The notes beneath the pieces were generated by a model. That model was not told where the DNA came from. It was given only the letters and a program-made list of their open reading frames with translations, and searched no databases. A stretch of 24,884 nucleotides of DNA. Origin: JANLSE01 sp038214135 (GTDB lineage Bacteria > Chloroflexota > Chloroflexia > Chloroflexales > Roseiflexaceae). This document shows positions 7,950 to 17,200 of this stretch, piece by piece. The position numbers were made by a program, and so were the translations under genes. Within the stretch, counting starts at the first letter, position 1. Each line of letters begins with the position of its first letter. The stretch spans positions 1 to 24,884 of the forward strand of contig JBBQSD010000094.1 in NCBI GenBank assembly GCA_038214135.1, written 5' to 3'.

Positions 7950-8963
7950 TTAGGTGATCTCAATCACATAGCCAGCATGGGCAGGCTTATGAAAACGCAC
8001 CAGTTCATCAATCAGCGCAGCATCAATCTCGCTCTCGGCAGGGATATGCAACTGCACCCGGAAGATAAATGGGTTTGCAACACTATCACTGATCTCGGGC
8101 GTCAGGCCAGTACAGACCTCAATCATCCGCGTTAGGCCATAGCGCGTGCCACGCCAGCGATACAGCTCGGTCGCTTCCGCCAGAAGCCGCCGACGGCGAA
8201 CCTCTGGCCAATGATTGTTAATCGCTAGGTCAAGCCAGCTCGCCAACCATTCGAGCATCTCTGGCGGGCAGGTATGCGGATCAAAATACATGTTGATATG
8301 ATCGATCCGCCATTCCTGCGGTTCCCAGATCGTCTCGAAGATCTTCAGATAGCGCCCAAGGAAATCGCTATCCTGGAAGATACCAGGCAAATAGCGCAAA
8401 TACAAGCTATCCAGGCCCTGCCCTGGTGCGAAATATCGGTATGAATCGCGCGTTGCAAGCTGCCGAACAATCGATTCTAGCTCGGCTACATCGGCCCCAC
8501 CAGCCAGCACAACACTATCTGTCAAGAGATCTGGCGAATTCAGAACCACAGATGGCTCTTGTTCTGCCACTGGTCGCTCAGAATCTCCTGTCGGCTCACC
8601 CGCCTGCAGCCCGGAGATCGTCACCAGGCCCATATCATCCGGTTCTTTATCGTCCTCAACTACCGGATCGGCAAGATAGATCAGAATGAATGGCCCGATG
8701 CGGATTTCTTCACCAGGTACTACCTGCCGCGGCTGCTGCGGTAACAGTCTCGTCCCGCCAACAAATGTGCCCCCACTGCTGCCAACATCCGTCACAAAAA
8801 CGCCATCGGGGCGCACATCCAATTCGGCATGCGCCCGCGAGACGGTCGGCACCTCTAGGATCAGGCCATTATCTGGGTTTCGCCCAATCGTCAGTTTACC
8901 CAACGGCAGAGTGCGAGTTTCATCACCCTTCGGGGATCGCACGATCAGTTGTGCCACGCTCAT
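7950..8963 (-). CDS. FHA domain fused to gp7/tail-protein-I-type baseplate wedge protein
   Basis: In this 337-residue protein an FHA domain (about 5-100) shows TIGRNPDNG (R28), PTVSRAHAE (S42, H45) and VTDVGSSGGTFVGG. An acidic, probably flexible linker (101-165) follows. Residues 180-337 match the phage tail protein I family (P2 I, T4 gp7-related, Afp12-like): YLRYLPGIFQDSDFLGRYL, WEPQEW, FDPHTCPPEMLEWLASWLDL, WPEVRRRRLL, YRWRGTRYGL. The tail part joins the gp6-like protein to form baseplate wedges; the FHA domain reads phosphothreonine in known families. Their fusion suggests phosphorylation-dependent assembly or tethering. An upstream TTG at 8981 overlaps the preceding stop, but the ATG at 8963 fits the FHA boundary better; GGGGG lies very close to it. 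It follows the gp6-like gene by 10 nt. Confidence 0.88.
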   Translation of the reverse strand: MSVAQLIVRSPKGDETRTLPLGKLTIGRNPDNGLILEVPTVSRAHAELDVRPDGVFVTDVGSSGGTFVGGTRLLPQQPRQVVPGEEIRIGPFILIYLADPVVEDDKEPDDMGLVTISGLQAGEPTGDSERPVAEQEPSVVLNSPDLLTDSVVLAGGADVAELESIVRQLATRDSYRYFAPGQGLDSLYLRYLPGIFQDSDFLGRYLKIFETIWEPQEWRIDHINMYFDPHTCPPEMLEWLASWLDLAINNHWPEVRRRRLLAEATELYRWRGTRYGLTRMIEVCTGLTPEISDSVANPFIFRVQLHIPAESEIDAALIDELVRFHKPAHAGYVIEIT

Positions 8964-8973
8964 ACCCCCGAAT

Positions 8974-10974
8974 CTATGCAACGGTCACAGTATGTTGATA
9001 CGAGCAAACCAACCCATGGCGCGCAACTTCCATACGCGGCCCGACCTGCCTGCGCGTACCGCCACCCGGCTCAACCCGCTCAATCTGAACCGATTCGACA
9101 AACTCAACCGCTGGCACACGCTGCATGAGCCCATAGATCTCCGAAACATGCAGATCGCGGCCAAACGGCCAGCCATCACCCTGCGGCCCGCCAATATAGG
9201 GGTTGAGATACTCATTCAGCGCTGTTTCTGCCTGCAGCTGAACCTGCGCCGCCAAACCGGGATCGCTACGTTCGCGTAGGCGCAACCGAATACTGACGGA
9301 TACCCAATACTGCTCAATCTGCTGAACATCAAGGGCAATCCCGAGTGGTCGGCGGGCATCAATATAGTTCAGCACCGCCAATCGTAGATCCGCCGAGAGC
9401 GTGATCATTTCGGCAGCAATCCGCCCATGAACATCGTCGGTCTGCGGCAGGACATGCACAAACACCTGGCCTGGCTTTGGATCATTTGGCCCAGGCGGTT
9501 GCGCCCCAGGAGCCACACAGCAGGCTCGCGCCACACCAGGCACTTGCTCCGCCAGATACACATAATCTTCAGCGGTCATGGCCCGTATTCGTGTTCGCAA
9601 CACCTGTGGTGCCCGTAGCTTCGCATCCTCAAGGCTCTGCGGATCGCGCCCACCACCAGCCAACTGCCAATTCGTCACCGAAGAAACATAGGGGATGGAT
9701 GTCTTGACCACCGATAGCGCCTTTGGTGGCACATTCCCAATCACACCACCGCCAAACTGGTAGCGCGTGAAGGAAAGCATGCTGCCACGCGGCGGGATGG
9801 CTCCGAAGCTCTTTAGCCGACCATCCGGTTGCAACAGCGATGGCCCAAAGGTGATCGATCCATCAAGGTTATCCAGAATATAGTGCTGATCCTCCACTCC
9901 AGAACCAGCAAAATCGGAAACTTCATTCCAGCGTAATAGTTTGCCAGGCAACGGCGGATCGATCGCTAGGTAATCGCGCTGCGTATCGCGCTCCAGCAAT
10001 GGCGTATTGAGCAAGCGAAAGACTTGCCCAGCCACACCCTCACTGCGGCCAATGATTTCATTCATCACCGTGACAGCATGGCGTGCGCCTGCTGTTCCGC
10101 CACGCGATTCAACCACCAACCCCTTCAGATCTGGCGAAACCTCATAGCCCTGCTCGCCTGGTTTCAGCTCTCGCAGCCGACTGCGCAGCCAGAATGCCGT
10201 CACACCCTGGTGCGTCTGTCGGGCCATCGCTGGCAGGCGCAGAATAATTTCGCCAGGCTGATTAAACCCGCCGGTCGTATCGGCTTCACGTTCACAATTG
10301 GCCCAGCGCGCCGCCCCACCCTGCCAGACCTGCCATTCGATCGGTGCATCAGTCGGATCGATACCAGCACCACGCGCCTCATCACAATCGATGACCAGCG
10401 CCATCACATGGTGGCTGTGATCATTCTCAAGCGCCATATAGAACATATCGCCCGGCAACGGCTGGCGCGGAAACATCGTAACGCGCCCTTCCGCAAGCTG
10501 GAACTGGCGAATATCATGGGCGACCCACGGCACGGCTCCGGCGCGCTGCGCGCCAGCACGCGTATAGACACCATTAAGGATCGCTGGCCGAATCACCAGA
10601 TCTGCCTCGGTGGTAAAAATAATCGCCGGGCTCGTCTCTGTCTGAATGGTAGCAACCTCTGTATCACGCGGAATGGTAACAATATCTGGTTGTGGTGCCG
10701 AGAGATAGAACGTCACCGGCGCACGAGCGGCGCGTGGTGGCTCAAGGCGAATGCCCATCATCTCCAGCAATGCCAGGTACACTTTGTCCGGGATCTGATT
10801 GACCCGATAGAGCAGCATATCGGTCATCCAGGCGAACAATTCGATCAGCGCAATACCTGGATCACTAACGTTGTGGTCTGTCCACTCTGGGGCATAACGC
10901 GGAATGAGGCGCTTGGCCTCATCGACAATATCCTGAAAGTGGCGATCATCGAGGTTTGGCTTTGGTATCGGCAT
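8974..10974 (-). CDS. Baseplate J/gp6-like wedge protein
   Basis: This 666-residue protein matches the baseplate J family (T4 gp6, Afp11-like). The N-terminal helical region contains AKRLIPRYAPEWTDHN, then DPGIALIELFAWMTDMLLYRVNQIPDKVYLALLEMMGI, a strong signature of eCIS gp6 proteins. The middle is beta-rich (FYLSAPQPDIVTIPRDTEV). The C-terminal third has the J-like core with RAMTAEDYVYLAEQVPGVARA and NYIDARRPLG. It forms the ring of wedges around the spike hub. The gene starts 3 nt after the gp25-like stop with only a weak ribosome site (GGTG), so translational coupling is likely. The length is at the shorter end for Afp11-type proteins but has no visible break. Confidence 0.93.
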   Translation of the reverse strand: MPIPKPNLDDRHFQDIVDEAKRLIPRYAPEWTDHNVSDPGIALIELFAWMTDMLLYRVNQIPDKVYLALLEMMGIRLEPPRAARAPVTFYLSAPQPDIVTIPRDTEVATIQTETSPAIIFTTEADLVIRPAILNGVYTRAGAQRAGAVPWVAHDIRQFQLAEGRVTMFPRQPLPGDMFYMALENDHSHHVMALVIDCDEARGAGIDPTDAPIEWQVWQGGAARWANCEREADTTGGFNQPGEIILRLPAMARQTHQGVTAFWLRSRLRELKPGEQGYEVSPDLKGLVVESRGGTAGARHAVTVMNEIIGRSEGVAGQVFRLLNTPLLERDTQRDYLAIDPPLPGKLLRWNEVSDFAGSGVEDQHYILDNLDGSITFGPSLLQPDGRLKSFGAIPPRGSMLSFTRYQFGGGVIGNVPPKALSVVKTSIPYVSSVTNWQLAGGGRDPQSLEDAKLRAPQVLRTRIRAMTAEDYVYLAEQVPGVARACCVAPGAQPPGPNDPKPGQVFVHVLPQTDDVHGRIAAEMITLSADLRLAVLNYIDARRPLGIALDVQQIEQYWVSVSIRLRLRERSDPGLAAQVQLQAETALNEYLNPYIGGPQGDGWPFGRDLHVSEIYGLMQRVPAVEFVESVQIERVEPGGGTRRQVGPRMEVARHGLVCSYQHTVTVA

Positions 10975-10977
10975 ATA

Positions 10978-11370
10978 CTATTCACCCGGAATATGATAGA
11001 AGGGAAAAACCAGCGAGCGGCTATCGTGAGTGGCCTTGATGTCGTAGTCAATCGTGATCAACATGCGTTCCTGATTATCTGGATCGATGTCAACCTGGAC
11101 ATCCGTGACTTCAATGCGCGGCTCCCACATTGCAAGCGCCTCACGCACATAGTAGGCTGCCAAACCAGCAGTGGTTGAATCATTGGGAGCGAAAATCAAT
11201 TCGTGAATCTGGCAGCCAAAGGTTGGCCGCATCACCCGCTGGCCAGGCGGAGTCAATAATATCATCTGTATTGCTTGGTAGATATCGCGTTCATGGCGCG
11301 CTAACGCAAAACGTCTGCGCGCATCGAGCTCAACCGGAAAGGCCCATCCGACCCCCAGAAAATCGCTCAT
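10978..11370 (-). CDS. gp25-like baseplate wedge protein
   Basis: This 130-residue protein is of the GPW/gp25 family (T4 gp25, Afp9-like). Its signatures are GVGWAFPVELD at the start, the helix RHERDIYQAIQMILLTPPGQRVMRP, TFGCQIHELIF, and the conserved EPRI motif (WEPRIEV). In contractile machines gp25 links the baseplate wedge to the first sheath ring. GAGG precedes the ATG at 11370, and the gene begins 12 nt after the PAAR stop. Gene order here is spike, PAAR, gp25. Confidence 0.95.
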   Translation of the reverse strand: MSDFLGVGWAFPVELDARRRFALARHERDIYQAIQMILLTPPGQRVMRPTFGCQIHELIFAPNDSTTAGLAAYYVREALAMWEPRIEVTDVQVDIDPDNQERMLITIDYDIKATHDSRSLVFPFYHIPGE

Positions 11371-11382
11371 AATGCCTCATCG

Positions 11383-11673
11383 CTATCCGCCGATCATCAC
11401 CGTTGGAAAACCAAGTACAATCGTACCACCATGGGCAGTCATATCACCCATACGCGCCGCTGGCATCCCACCAATCAATACCGTCATGCTACCTTTGACG
11501 ATTGTATCTGGCGGCCCGACACACACGGCCATTCCAGTCGCGGTTGCGGCTGGCAAGCCACCGATCAGCACTGTGACAACGCCAGGTGGCATAATCGGCC
11601 CACCAACATGCGGCACCACACCAGTCACCATCGGGCAGGTATGCATATCACTCACGCGTGCAGCAGGCGGCAT
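11383..11673 (-). CDS. PAAR-domain spike tip protein
   Basis: This 96-residue protein is made of PAAR repeats: PPAARVSDMHTCPM at the N-terminus, a central GGLPAATATGMAVCVGPPDTI and a second GGMPAARMGDMTAHGG. His and Cys residues (H12, C14, C52, H81) are positioned as in Zn-binding PAAR tips. It caps the VgrG needle and is the first part to contact the target. A longer frame begins at 11697, but GAGGAG before the ATG at 11673 and the family start (MPPAAR) favour the later codon. The gene carries no fused toxin domain. Confidence 0.93.
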   Translation of the reverse strand: MPPAARVSDMHTCPMVTGVVPHVGGPIMPPGVVTVLIGGLPAATATGMAVCVGPPDTIVKGSMTVLIGGMPAARMGDMTAHGGTIVLGFPTVMIGG

Positions 11674-11692
11674 AGGATGCTCCTCTCTACAT

Positions 11693-11745
11693 CTCACCCC
11701 GGCCCCTCTCCCAATGGGATAGGGGTGCCCGCAGGGCGGGGTGAG
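11693..11745. repeat. Interspersed palindromic repeat between spike and PAAR genes
   Basis: Outer arms CTCACCCCG and CGGGGTGAG flank an inner imperfect stem, CCCCTCTCCCA with TGGGATAGGGG (one mismatch). This CTCACCCC...GGGGTGAG palindrome with CCCCTCTCCC inside is a common type of interspersed bacterial repeat. Here it is inside the operon, so it would fold in the polycistronic RNA between the two tail-tip genes. Confidence 0.7.
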
Positions 11746-11755
11746 GTATTCTCGC

Positions 11756-13561
11756 TTAGTTGATCTTCACCAACGAGCCCTGGATCGTCAGGATCGCGGT
11801 TGACTTCAGTTCGGTTGGGCCAGTGCCCTGCAACCCAAGCATGCCATTTGATTTCACATCAACCTGGCTATTGCCCTGGATCGAAATAGAGGTATCCGAT
11901 TTAATCTCCATTCCTGCCGATGCCTGGATGGAAACTTTGCCAGTGGCCTTCATCTTCAGATCACCCTTGGTGTCGACAGAAACGGCATTGCCTTGATCAT
12001 CGAGCTTGACTGTGCTGTTCGCAGATTTCAGCTCGATCACCTTATCGGTATCGCTCATACGGATCGATAGCCCGCCAGGCGTTTTGATCGTAATCTGCTT
12101 CTTGCTATCATCATCCTCGAATGTTAGCTCATGGCCAATGCGGGTTTTGAACCCACGCCAGATCACCTTACCGCCCTTGACAAGCCCGGAAGACTTCTGA
12201 AGCGGCGCATCTTTGCCATTCCATAGCCCACCAATAATATAGGCTGAATTGATGTCGCCCTGCTCGAACCCAACCAACACCTCGTCATTCACCTCTGGCA
12301 ACACCTGAAACCCACGGCCAGCGCCAGCGCCAACACTGACAACCCGCGCCCAATAGCTGCCGTGATCACTACTCAGCGCTGGGAACTTGACCTTCACACG
12401 CCCAAGGCTCTTTTCCTTGTCATCGTTATCCGTTACGATGCCAATCAGCAACCCATCGGCTGGCTCACGCTCCTGATGATCCGGCAGCAGCGTACTGAGG
12501 AGCGTCGATGGATGCAACCCAGAAATCGTGAAGCGCGTTGTATAGCCCTCTTGTGCATTATAGGTATGCGTTGCACCAGTCACAAAATAGGTGCCGCTGA
12601 AGCGATCACCAACCGCTGTGATCTTGACCTGCACACCAGCGACAATCTTTGGATTGCCACCAGCAACACCCTCGGCTTCGATGAACTTGCTGCCAAATCG
12701 ATCGGCATAACCCTGGGCCAGTTGATTCGCCACTGCCTGTGTGCGAATCGGGCCATTCGATATCAGATATGGCGCTTCCATCGAAAAGGCACTCTTCGAC
12801 ATCTCGCCGCCACTCTTGGAAACACCCACCTTTGGCTTGATCTTACTAGCGGTATCCTTGGCCTTCCCAACCACTTCCTGCTTCTTTTCTGGATCCCAAC
12901 CGCGAACCGTGACCTCATTCACCTGGCCGATGGTTGACATCCGTGGACGAAATTCAGCAAGCGAATCGCCCCATTTCAGCTCAATTGGTGCCGAAGCCTG
13001 GCTTGGTGCCTCAAAATACAACTTTGTTCCATCGACATACAACAAGAAGCCGAGTGCAACAGCTCGGCGTTGCAGCAACGCCAGATTGGTCTCATTCGAT
13101 TGCAGAACATACTCATGGACTTGCGGAGTTGGGCCAACCTTCGTTGAAAGGCCAACCTCGCCAGCCATTTTCTTCACAAGGTCGCCATCGCTGACATTCT
13201 GAAATGAACGCACCTGCCGGCCACGAGCCAGGCGATGCAAGCGATCAAACGCCCGTATATGCAATTTCTGCGTTGTGCTATCGAAATCCGGTTCGAGCTC
13301 AACAATCTCGCCATCGAAGATCTCATCGGTGACACCATCTGCCTTGGATTCGATCTTGATTGTTTTGCCTGGCGTAAACTGATCGTCATCGATCCACTTC
13401 AGCTTTGGATCATGAACAACAATCGTGGCTACATCAGGCAGATGCAGGCTATTCTCAACCGTCACCTCAAGCAGATCACGGTTGAACTCCTCTGCTGCGG
13501 GTGCGCCATTGATCTTGAGGTAGAACTGACCGATCAGCCGTTTTTGTATGGGATCACTCAT
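11756..13561 (-). CDS. VgrG / gp27-gp5-like spike protein (Afp8-type)
   Basis: In this 601-residue protein residues 1-355 are the gp27-like hub domain (FYLKINGAPA, VTVENSLHLPD, FDGEIVELEPDF, RAFDRLHRLARG, NVSDGDLVKKMA). Residues 370-450 form the gp5 OB-fold (LLIGIVTDNDDKEKSLGRVKVKFP, YWARVVSVGAGAGRGFQVLPEVNDEVLVGFEQGD). Residues 460-601 give short beta repeats (KATGKVSIQA, SDTSISIQG) typical of the triple-stranded beta-helix needle. No lysozyme or toxin extension is present. It trimerises at the baseplate centre beneath PAAR. The ATG overlaps the LysM gene stop by 8 nt in the sequence AATGAGTGA, indicating translational coupling. Confidence 0.95.
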   Translation of the reverse strand: MSDPIQKRLIGQFYLKINGAPAAEEFNRDLLEVTVENSLHLPDVATIVVHDPKLKWIDDDQFTPGKTIKIESKADGVTDEIFDGEIVELEPDFDSTTQKLHIRAFDRLHRLARGRQVRSFQNVSDGDLVKKMAGEVGLSTKVGPTPQVHEYVLQSNETNLALLQRRAVALGFLLYVDGTKLYFEAPSQASAPIELKWGDSLAEFRPRMSTIGQVNEVTVRGWDPEKKQEVVGKAKDTASKIKPKVGVSKSGGEMSKSAFSMEAPYLISNGPIRTQAVANQLAQGYADRFGSKFIEAEGVAGGNPKIVAGVQVKITAVGDRFSGTYFVTGATHTYNAQEGYTTRFTISGLHPSTLLSTLLPDHQEREPADGLLIGIVTDNDDKEKSLGRVKVKFPALSSDHGSYWARVVSVGAGAGRGFQVLPEVNDEVLVGFEQGDINSAYIIGGLWNGKDAPLQKSSGLVKGGKVIWRGFKTRIGHELTFEDDDSKKQITIKTPGGLSIRMSDTDKVIELKSANSTVKLDDQGNAVSVDTKGDLKMKATGKVSIQASAGMEIKSDTSISIQGNSQVDVKSNGMLGLQGTGPTELKSTAILTIQGSLVKIN

Positions 13562-14219
13562 TTGGGATCACCAGAACGGTTCCAGGAGTCAGCTCACGAA
13601 CATTCGTTAGCCGGTTCGCATCGGCAATCGAACGCCAAAGGGTTGCATCGCCAAGCTCACGGAACGAAATCAACCCCAATGTATCGCCTGCCTGCACCCG
13701 ATACATTCGCTCGCCACCAACCCCGCCAGATGTGGGGTTCTGCTTTGGCTGCTCCTTGATATCCTTCACTTCCTGGAAGGTGACATCGAGTGTTGCTCGA
13801 ACAGGAGTGCCATTCGCAAGAAACAGCGTGAACGTCTGCTTGATTGTCGTAATCACCGCCTCGAACGTCCATGTCGAACCCCAGCTAAACAGCACCCGTG
13901 GGGGGTGGCCCTTCTGATTCTTGCGATCCTTGACCTTCTCCTCAACCATCAGCAGTTCCAGGATCTTATTGGTATGCAGGCGAACATCCTTGTTGCCCTT
14001 GGCCTCATAGGTATCAAAGAATAGTTGCATCGTCAGAATTTGCGATTTCCCACCACTAAATTCAAGCTGTGGAACATTCTGTGCAGTTGTTTCGCCCTCC
14101 TTCCAGGTTGCTTGCTTTGAGAGCGAGTATTCCTTGGGGTTGAACATGCACTTGATCGGCTGACTGCCCGGCTTATCTTTATTTTTGATCGAAGCGATTG
14201 CCCGCGAATCATTCTTCAT
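13554..14219 (-). CDS. LysM-containing baseplate hub protein (Afp7-type)
   Basis: In this 221-residue protein the N-terminal about 150 residues are the CIS tube-like hub domain (CMFNPKEYSLSKQATW, LTMQLFFDTYE, VLFSWGSTWTFEAVITTIKQTFTLFLANGTPVRATLDVTFQEV). A short linker precedes one LysM domain (171-219: YRVQAGDTLGLISFRELGDATLWRSIADANRL, LTPGTVLVIP). In eCIS and P2-like tails such proteins sit between tube and spike, and the LysM may interact with wedge proteins or glycans. GAAGGAG lies at good distance before the ATG, giving an independent, strong ribosome site after the DUF4157 gene. Confidence 0.93.
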   Translation of the reverse strand: MKNDSRAIASIKNKDKPGSQPIKCMFNPKEYSLSKQATWKEGETTAQNVPQLEFSGGKSQILTMQLFFDTYEAKGNKDVRLHTNKILELLMVEEKVKDRKNQKGHPPRVLFSWGSTWTFEAVITTIKQTFTLFLANGTPVRATLDVTFQEVKDIKEQPKQNPTSGGVGGERMYRVQAGDTLGLISFRELGDATLWRSIADANRLTNVRELTPGTVLVIPNE

Positions 14220-14240
14220 GGTATGCTCCTTCGATAACGG

Positions 14241-17200
14241 CTACCCGAGTCGGCGGCGCTCCGCCGCTAACCGCTGCTTCAACATGCCATACACCTGGCG
14301 TGCCATCGCATCAAGATCCGCTGCTGGTGCAGCTTGCTGCTGTTGCTGAGGCGCTGGTATCGCCTCACCAGATGAAATCTCGCGATCTACTTCGGCCAGA
14401 TAGGTGGCTGGCACAGCTGGCACCATACTGCTCGTCGGAACTGCCGCTGGCATTGGCAACACCGGAACTGCCTCGCTCGATGGGCCTGTTTCCGGTGCCT
14501 GTGATCGCCCGCCAATCCAATCTGGCAGCGGCTCCCAGGGTGCTGGCAGATCACCCCACTCTATCTGATCTGGTTCGGCTTGTGCTGAACGAACATCGCC
14601 AAACAGGCTATTCGTATCTGACGAAGCGGCAGCGCGTGGCGTATCGGGTGGGCGTATGCTTGCCGCCGCCGCTACTGGTGCGACGAAACGCCGAGCGGCG
14701 CCAAGTGCCTGCTGCTCTGCCGCACGGGCAACCTGTTCCTCACCGGCAGTTGGCGAAACCATGCCCTCAGCAATCGGTGGAACGAACTGTGTATCACCAC
14801 TGCGCGCCGCATGCGTCAACTCATGCGCCAACAGGCCAAGCGTCTGCGGGCGGCTTTCGTCCTCATGTCCAGGGCCAAGGGCAATCGCATCGCCACTGCT
14901 CACCCCTTCTGCCTGAAACGCCTCAGTAATCCGTGCGCCTTCCGCGCCACGGTAGATCCGCACATCATTTGGATCGATGCCAACAATTGGCCGCAGAAAG
15001 CGCCGCGTCGATTCGCGTAATGGCGTGGCCTGCGGCAGTTGTGCAGGCGCTCGCGGTGCTTGATGCTGCGTCTGCGGCACCGTTGGAGCGGTTGGCGGGC
15101 GAACAACCTGTGCCGCCGCTGGGCGGTTCACATCCTGACGTTGGGTCGCAGTGCTGACTGGCGCATTAGCTGGAGCCACTGGTTGAGCAGATACATCCGG
15201 CGCTAATGGCGTCGGCATTGGCAGCGGTTCGGGAGCAGGCTGCGGCTGGCGGCCCCACGATTGCGGGTTCGTCGCCTGGAACAGCAGCTTAGCCCAATCC
15301 TGTGGCCCGCGCCCATCCGAATCCTGTAGGATCGTCTCAGGCAGATCTTCCGGTATCGGTGCGACTTTTGGCTGTGGAATCCATGGCCGTGGGTTCAATT
15401 GCCGCTCAGCAGATGGCCGCACTGGTTGTGGTACAGGCTGGCGGGCAGATGCAGGAATCTCCTCAAATCGGGATCGGCGGCGGCCCGGTTGTTCAGGCGC
15501 TATCGGTGCAGCCGAACTCTCTGCCACTGGTGGTGTACCTAGCGATTGCATGGGATCTGGCACAGCCTGAGTCGAAGCTGGATCTGCTGTGAACTGCGGC
15601 ACTGAAACCACTGGATCCACAACAGGTGCCTGAGAAACTATCCCAGGCTGAATTTCTGCCTGCGCGATTGGCGGAGAACCTGATTGTTCAGCAGAAGCGA
15701 TTGTCTGTGTACTGCTCTGCGCATCAACCACAGCTGGATCACCATCTGTGTACGGCGTTGCTGGATCGGCTGGTTGCTGAACCTGGGCATCGCGGCGCAG
15801 CACATCTGCCACCCGTTCAACCGAGCGTTGCATCGCCGATACTGCTGGGGTTTGGCTACTGGAAGCTGGGAGAGCCATTCCAGGAGCATTCGTTGGTAGC
15901 GGCATTGGCAGTGCAGCAGGAACGCTCAATGGTGAGATTTCTGGCTGTGCGACGCTGGCAGGCAGACCCAATTCAGGTGCAGGCGCATTCGACCCACGCG
16001 CCGGTGCCAGTGGAATACCAATCGGAGCAATATCAGCAGTTGGCGCATCAACAATCGGCACGAACGATATTGGCGCAACCGGATTTTCGGCCAGCATAGG
16101 CTCATGCAGCGTTCCAACTGATGCAGAACCATCATCGAACGGCATGGTTGCGGCCAGATCAACATCTGCCACGGCTGGTTCAGGTGCAAAAGCTGAATCT
16201 CGTTGTGGATCAGCAACCGCAGCATCTGGCTGTGTTTCAGCATTCACATCGCCAACTACATCAGCCGCAGCATCTGGCTGTGTTTCAGCATTCGCGCCAC
16301 CAAACAGCAGGCGGCCCCATTCCTGTGGCGAACGGGCTGGCGTACTCGTAAAGAGTTCGGCATCCTGAGGCGGCATAAAAGGCGAAGAAGCCTGTTCGGA
16401 GGGCCTGTTCGGTTCGTTTGTTGATGATTGAGTTGATGATGATGGCGACGGTGGCGGAATATAGCGCTCACCAGCAGCCTGCGCCAGTGATCGAGCTACT
16501 TCCGGCGATACCGGCATCTCAATAATCTGCGCTCGCCGCCGCCTGGCTGGTGGGTTCTGAACATTCGGCGGTGCTACATCCGGGCTGGCTGGCGCTGATC
16601 TACCAGGCGTATCTGCTAATGGGGCAAGCTGCCCCGAGGTTGGTGGCGTGGCGATCTGTTCTGGCGGCCTTGTTGGTTCAACCGAGGCAGGCGCAAATGG
16701 CGCTTGCTCAGGAACAGCATCCAATGATCGCGCCATGTGCGTCTCGGGCTGTACATCTACCACTGGCAGAATGGGTGGCGCTTGTTGCTGGCCACGCACC
16801 GCTGGAGCAGATTGGCTCACCGTTGGCCCAGGGCTCTGTTGTGGGTTGGTGATCGGCGCAGCTTGACGAGGCACTTGTTCCTGGCTACGCGCCATTGGAG
16901 CAGTTGGAGAGGCGGCAACTTGGCGCATAGAGGTTACAGGTGATGGTATCACGGTACCTGGGCTATCTGGCATCGGCAATTGGGCTGGTTGGCCTACCAC
17001 CGGCTCTGGCAATGGCTCTGGTAAGAGTTCTGCCACCGATGGCAACGCCAGATTCGGATCGGCCAGCTCGGTTGTAGCTGTGAATGGTGCGATACCAGGC
17101 GCGAACGCAGCCCGATCTGAGCCAAGCGGCTCGGCCAACGGCGTGCCAAACGCACGCACCATGCGCCGCCCGATAACGGTTCGTCGCAGCATGGGCTGGC

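Noticed and set aside
10024..11178. Long plus-strand frame of 384 codons opposite the gp6-like and gp25-like genes
   Set aside because: It is antisense to two well-recognised baseplate genes, has no family resemblance and no ribosome site; it is an antisense shadow of GC-rich coding sequence.
14198..14929. Plus-strand frame of 243 codons near the LysM and DUF4157 genes
   Set aside because: It is antisense to the DUF4157 gene, including its zinc motif, with a biased Pro/Ala/His composition and no recognisable domain.
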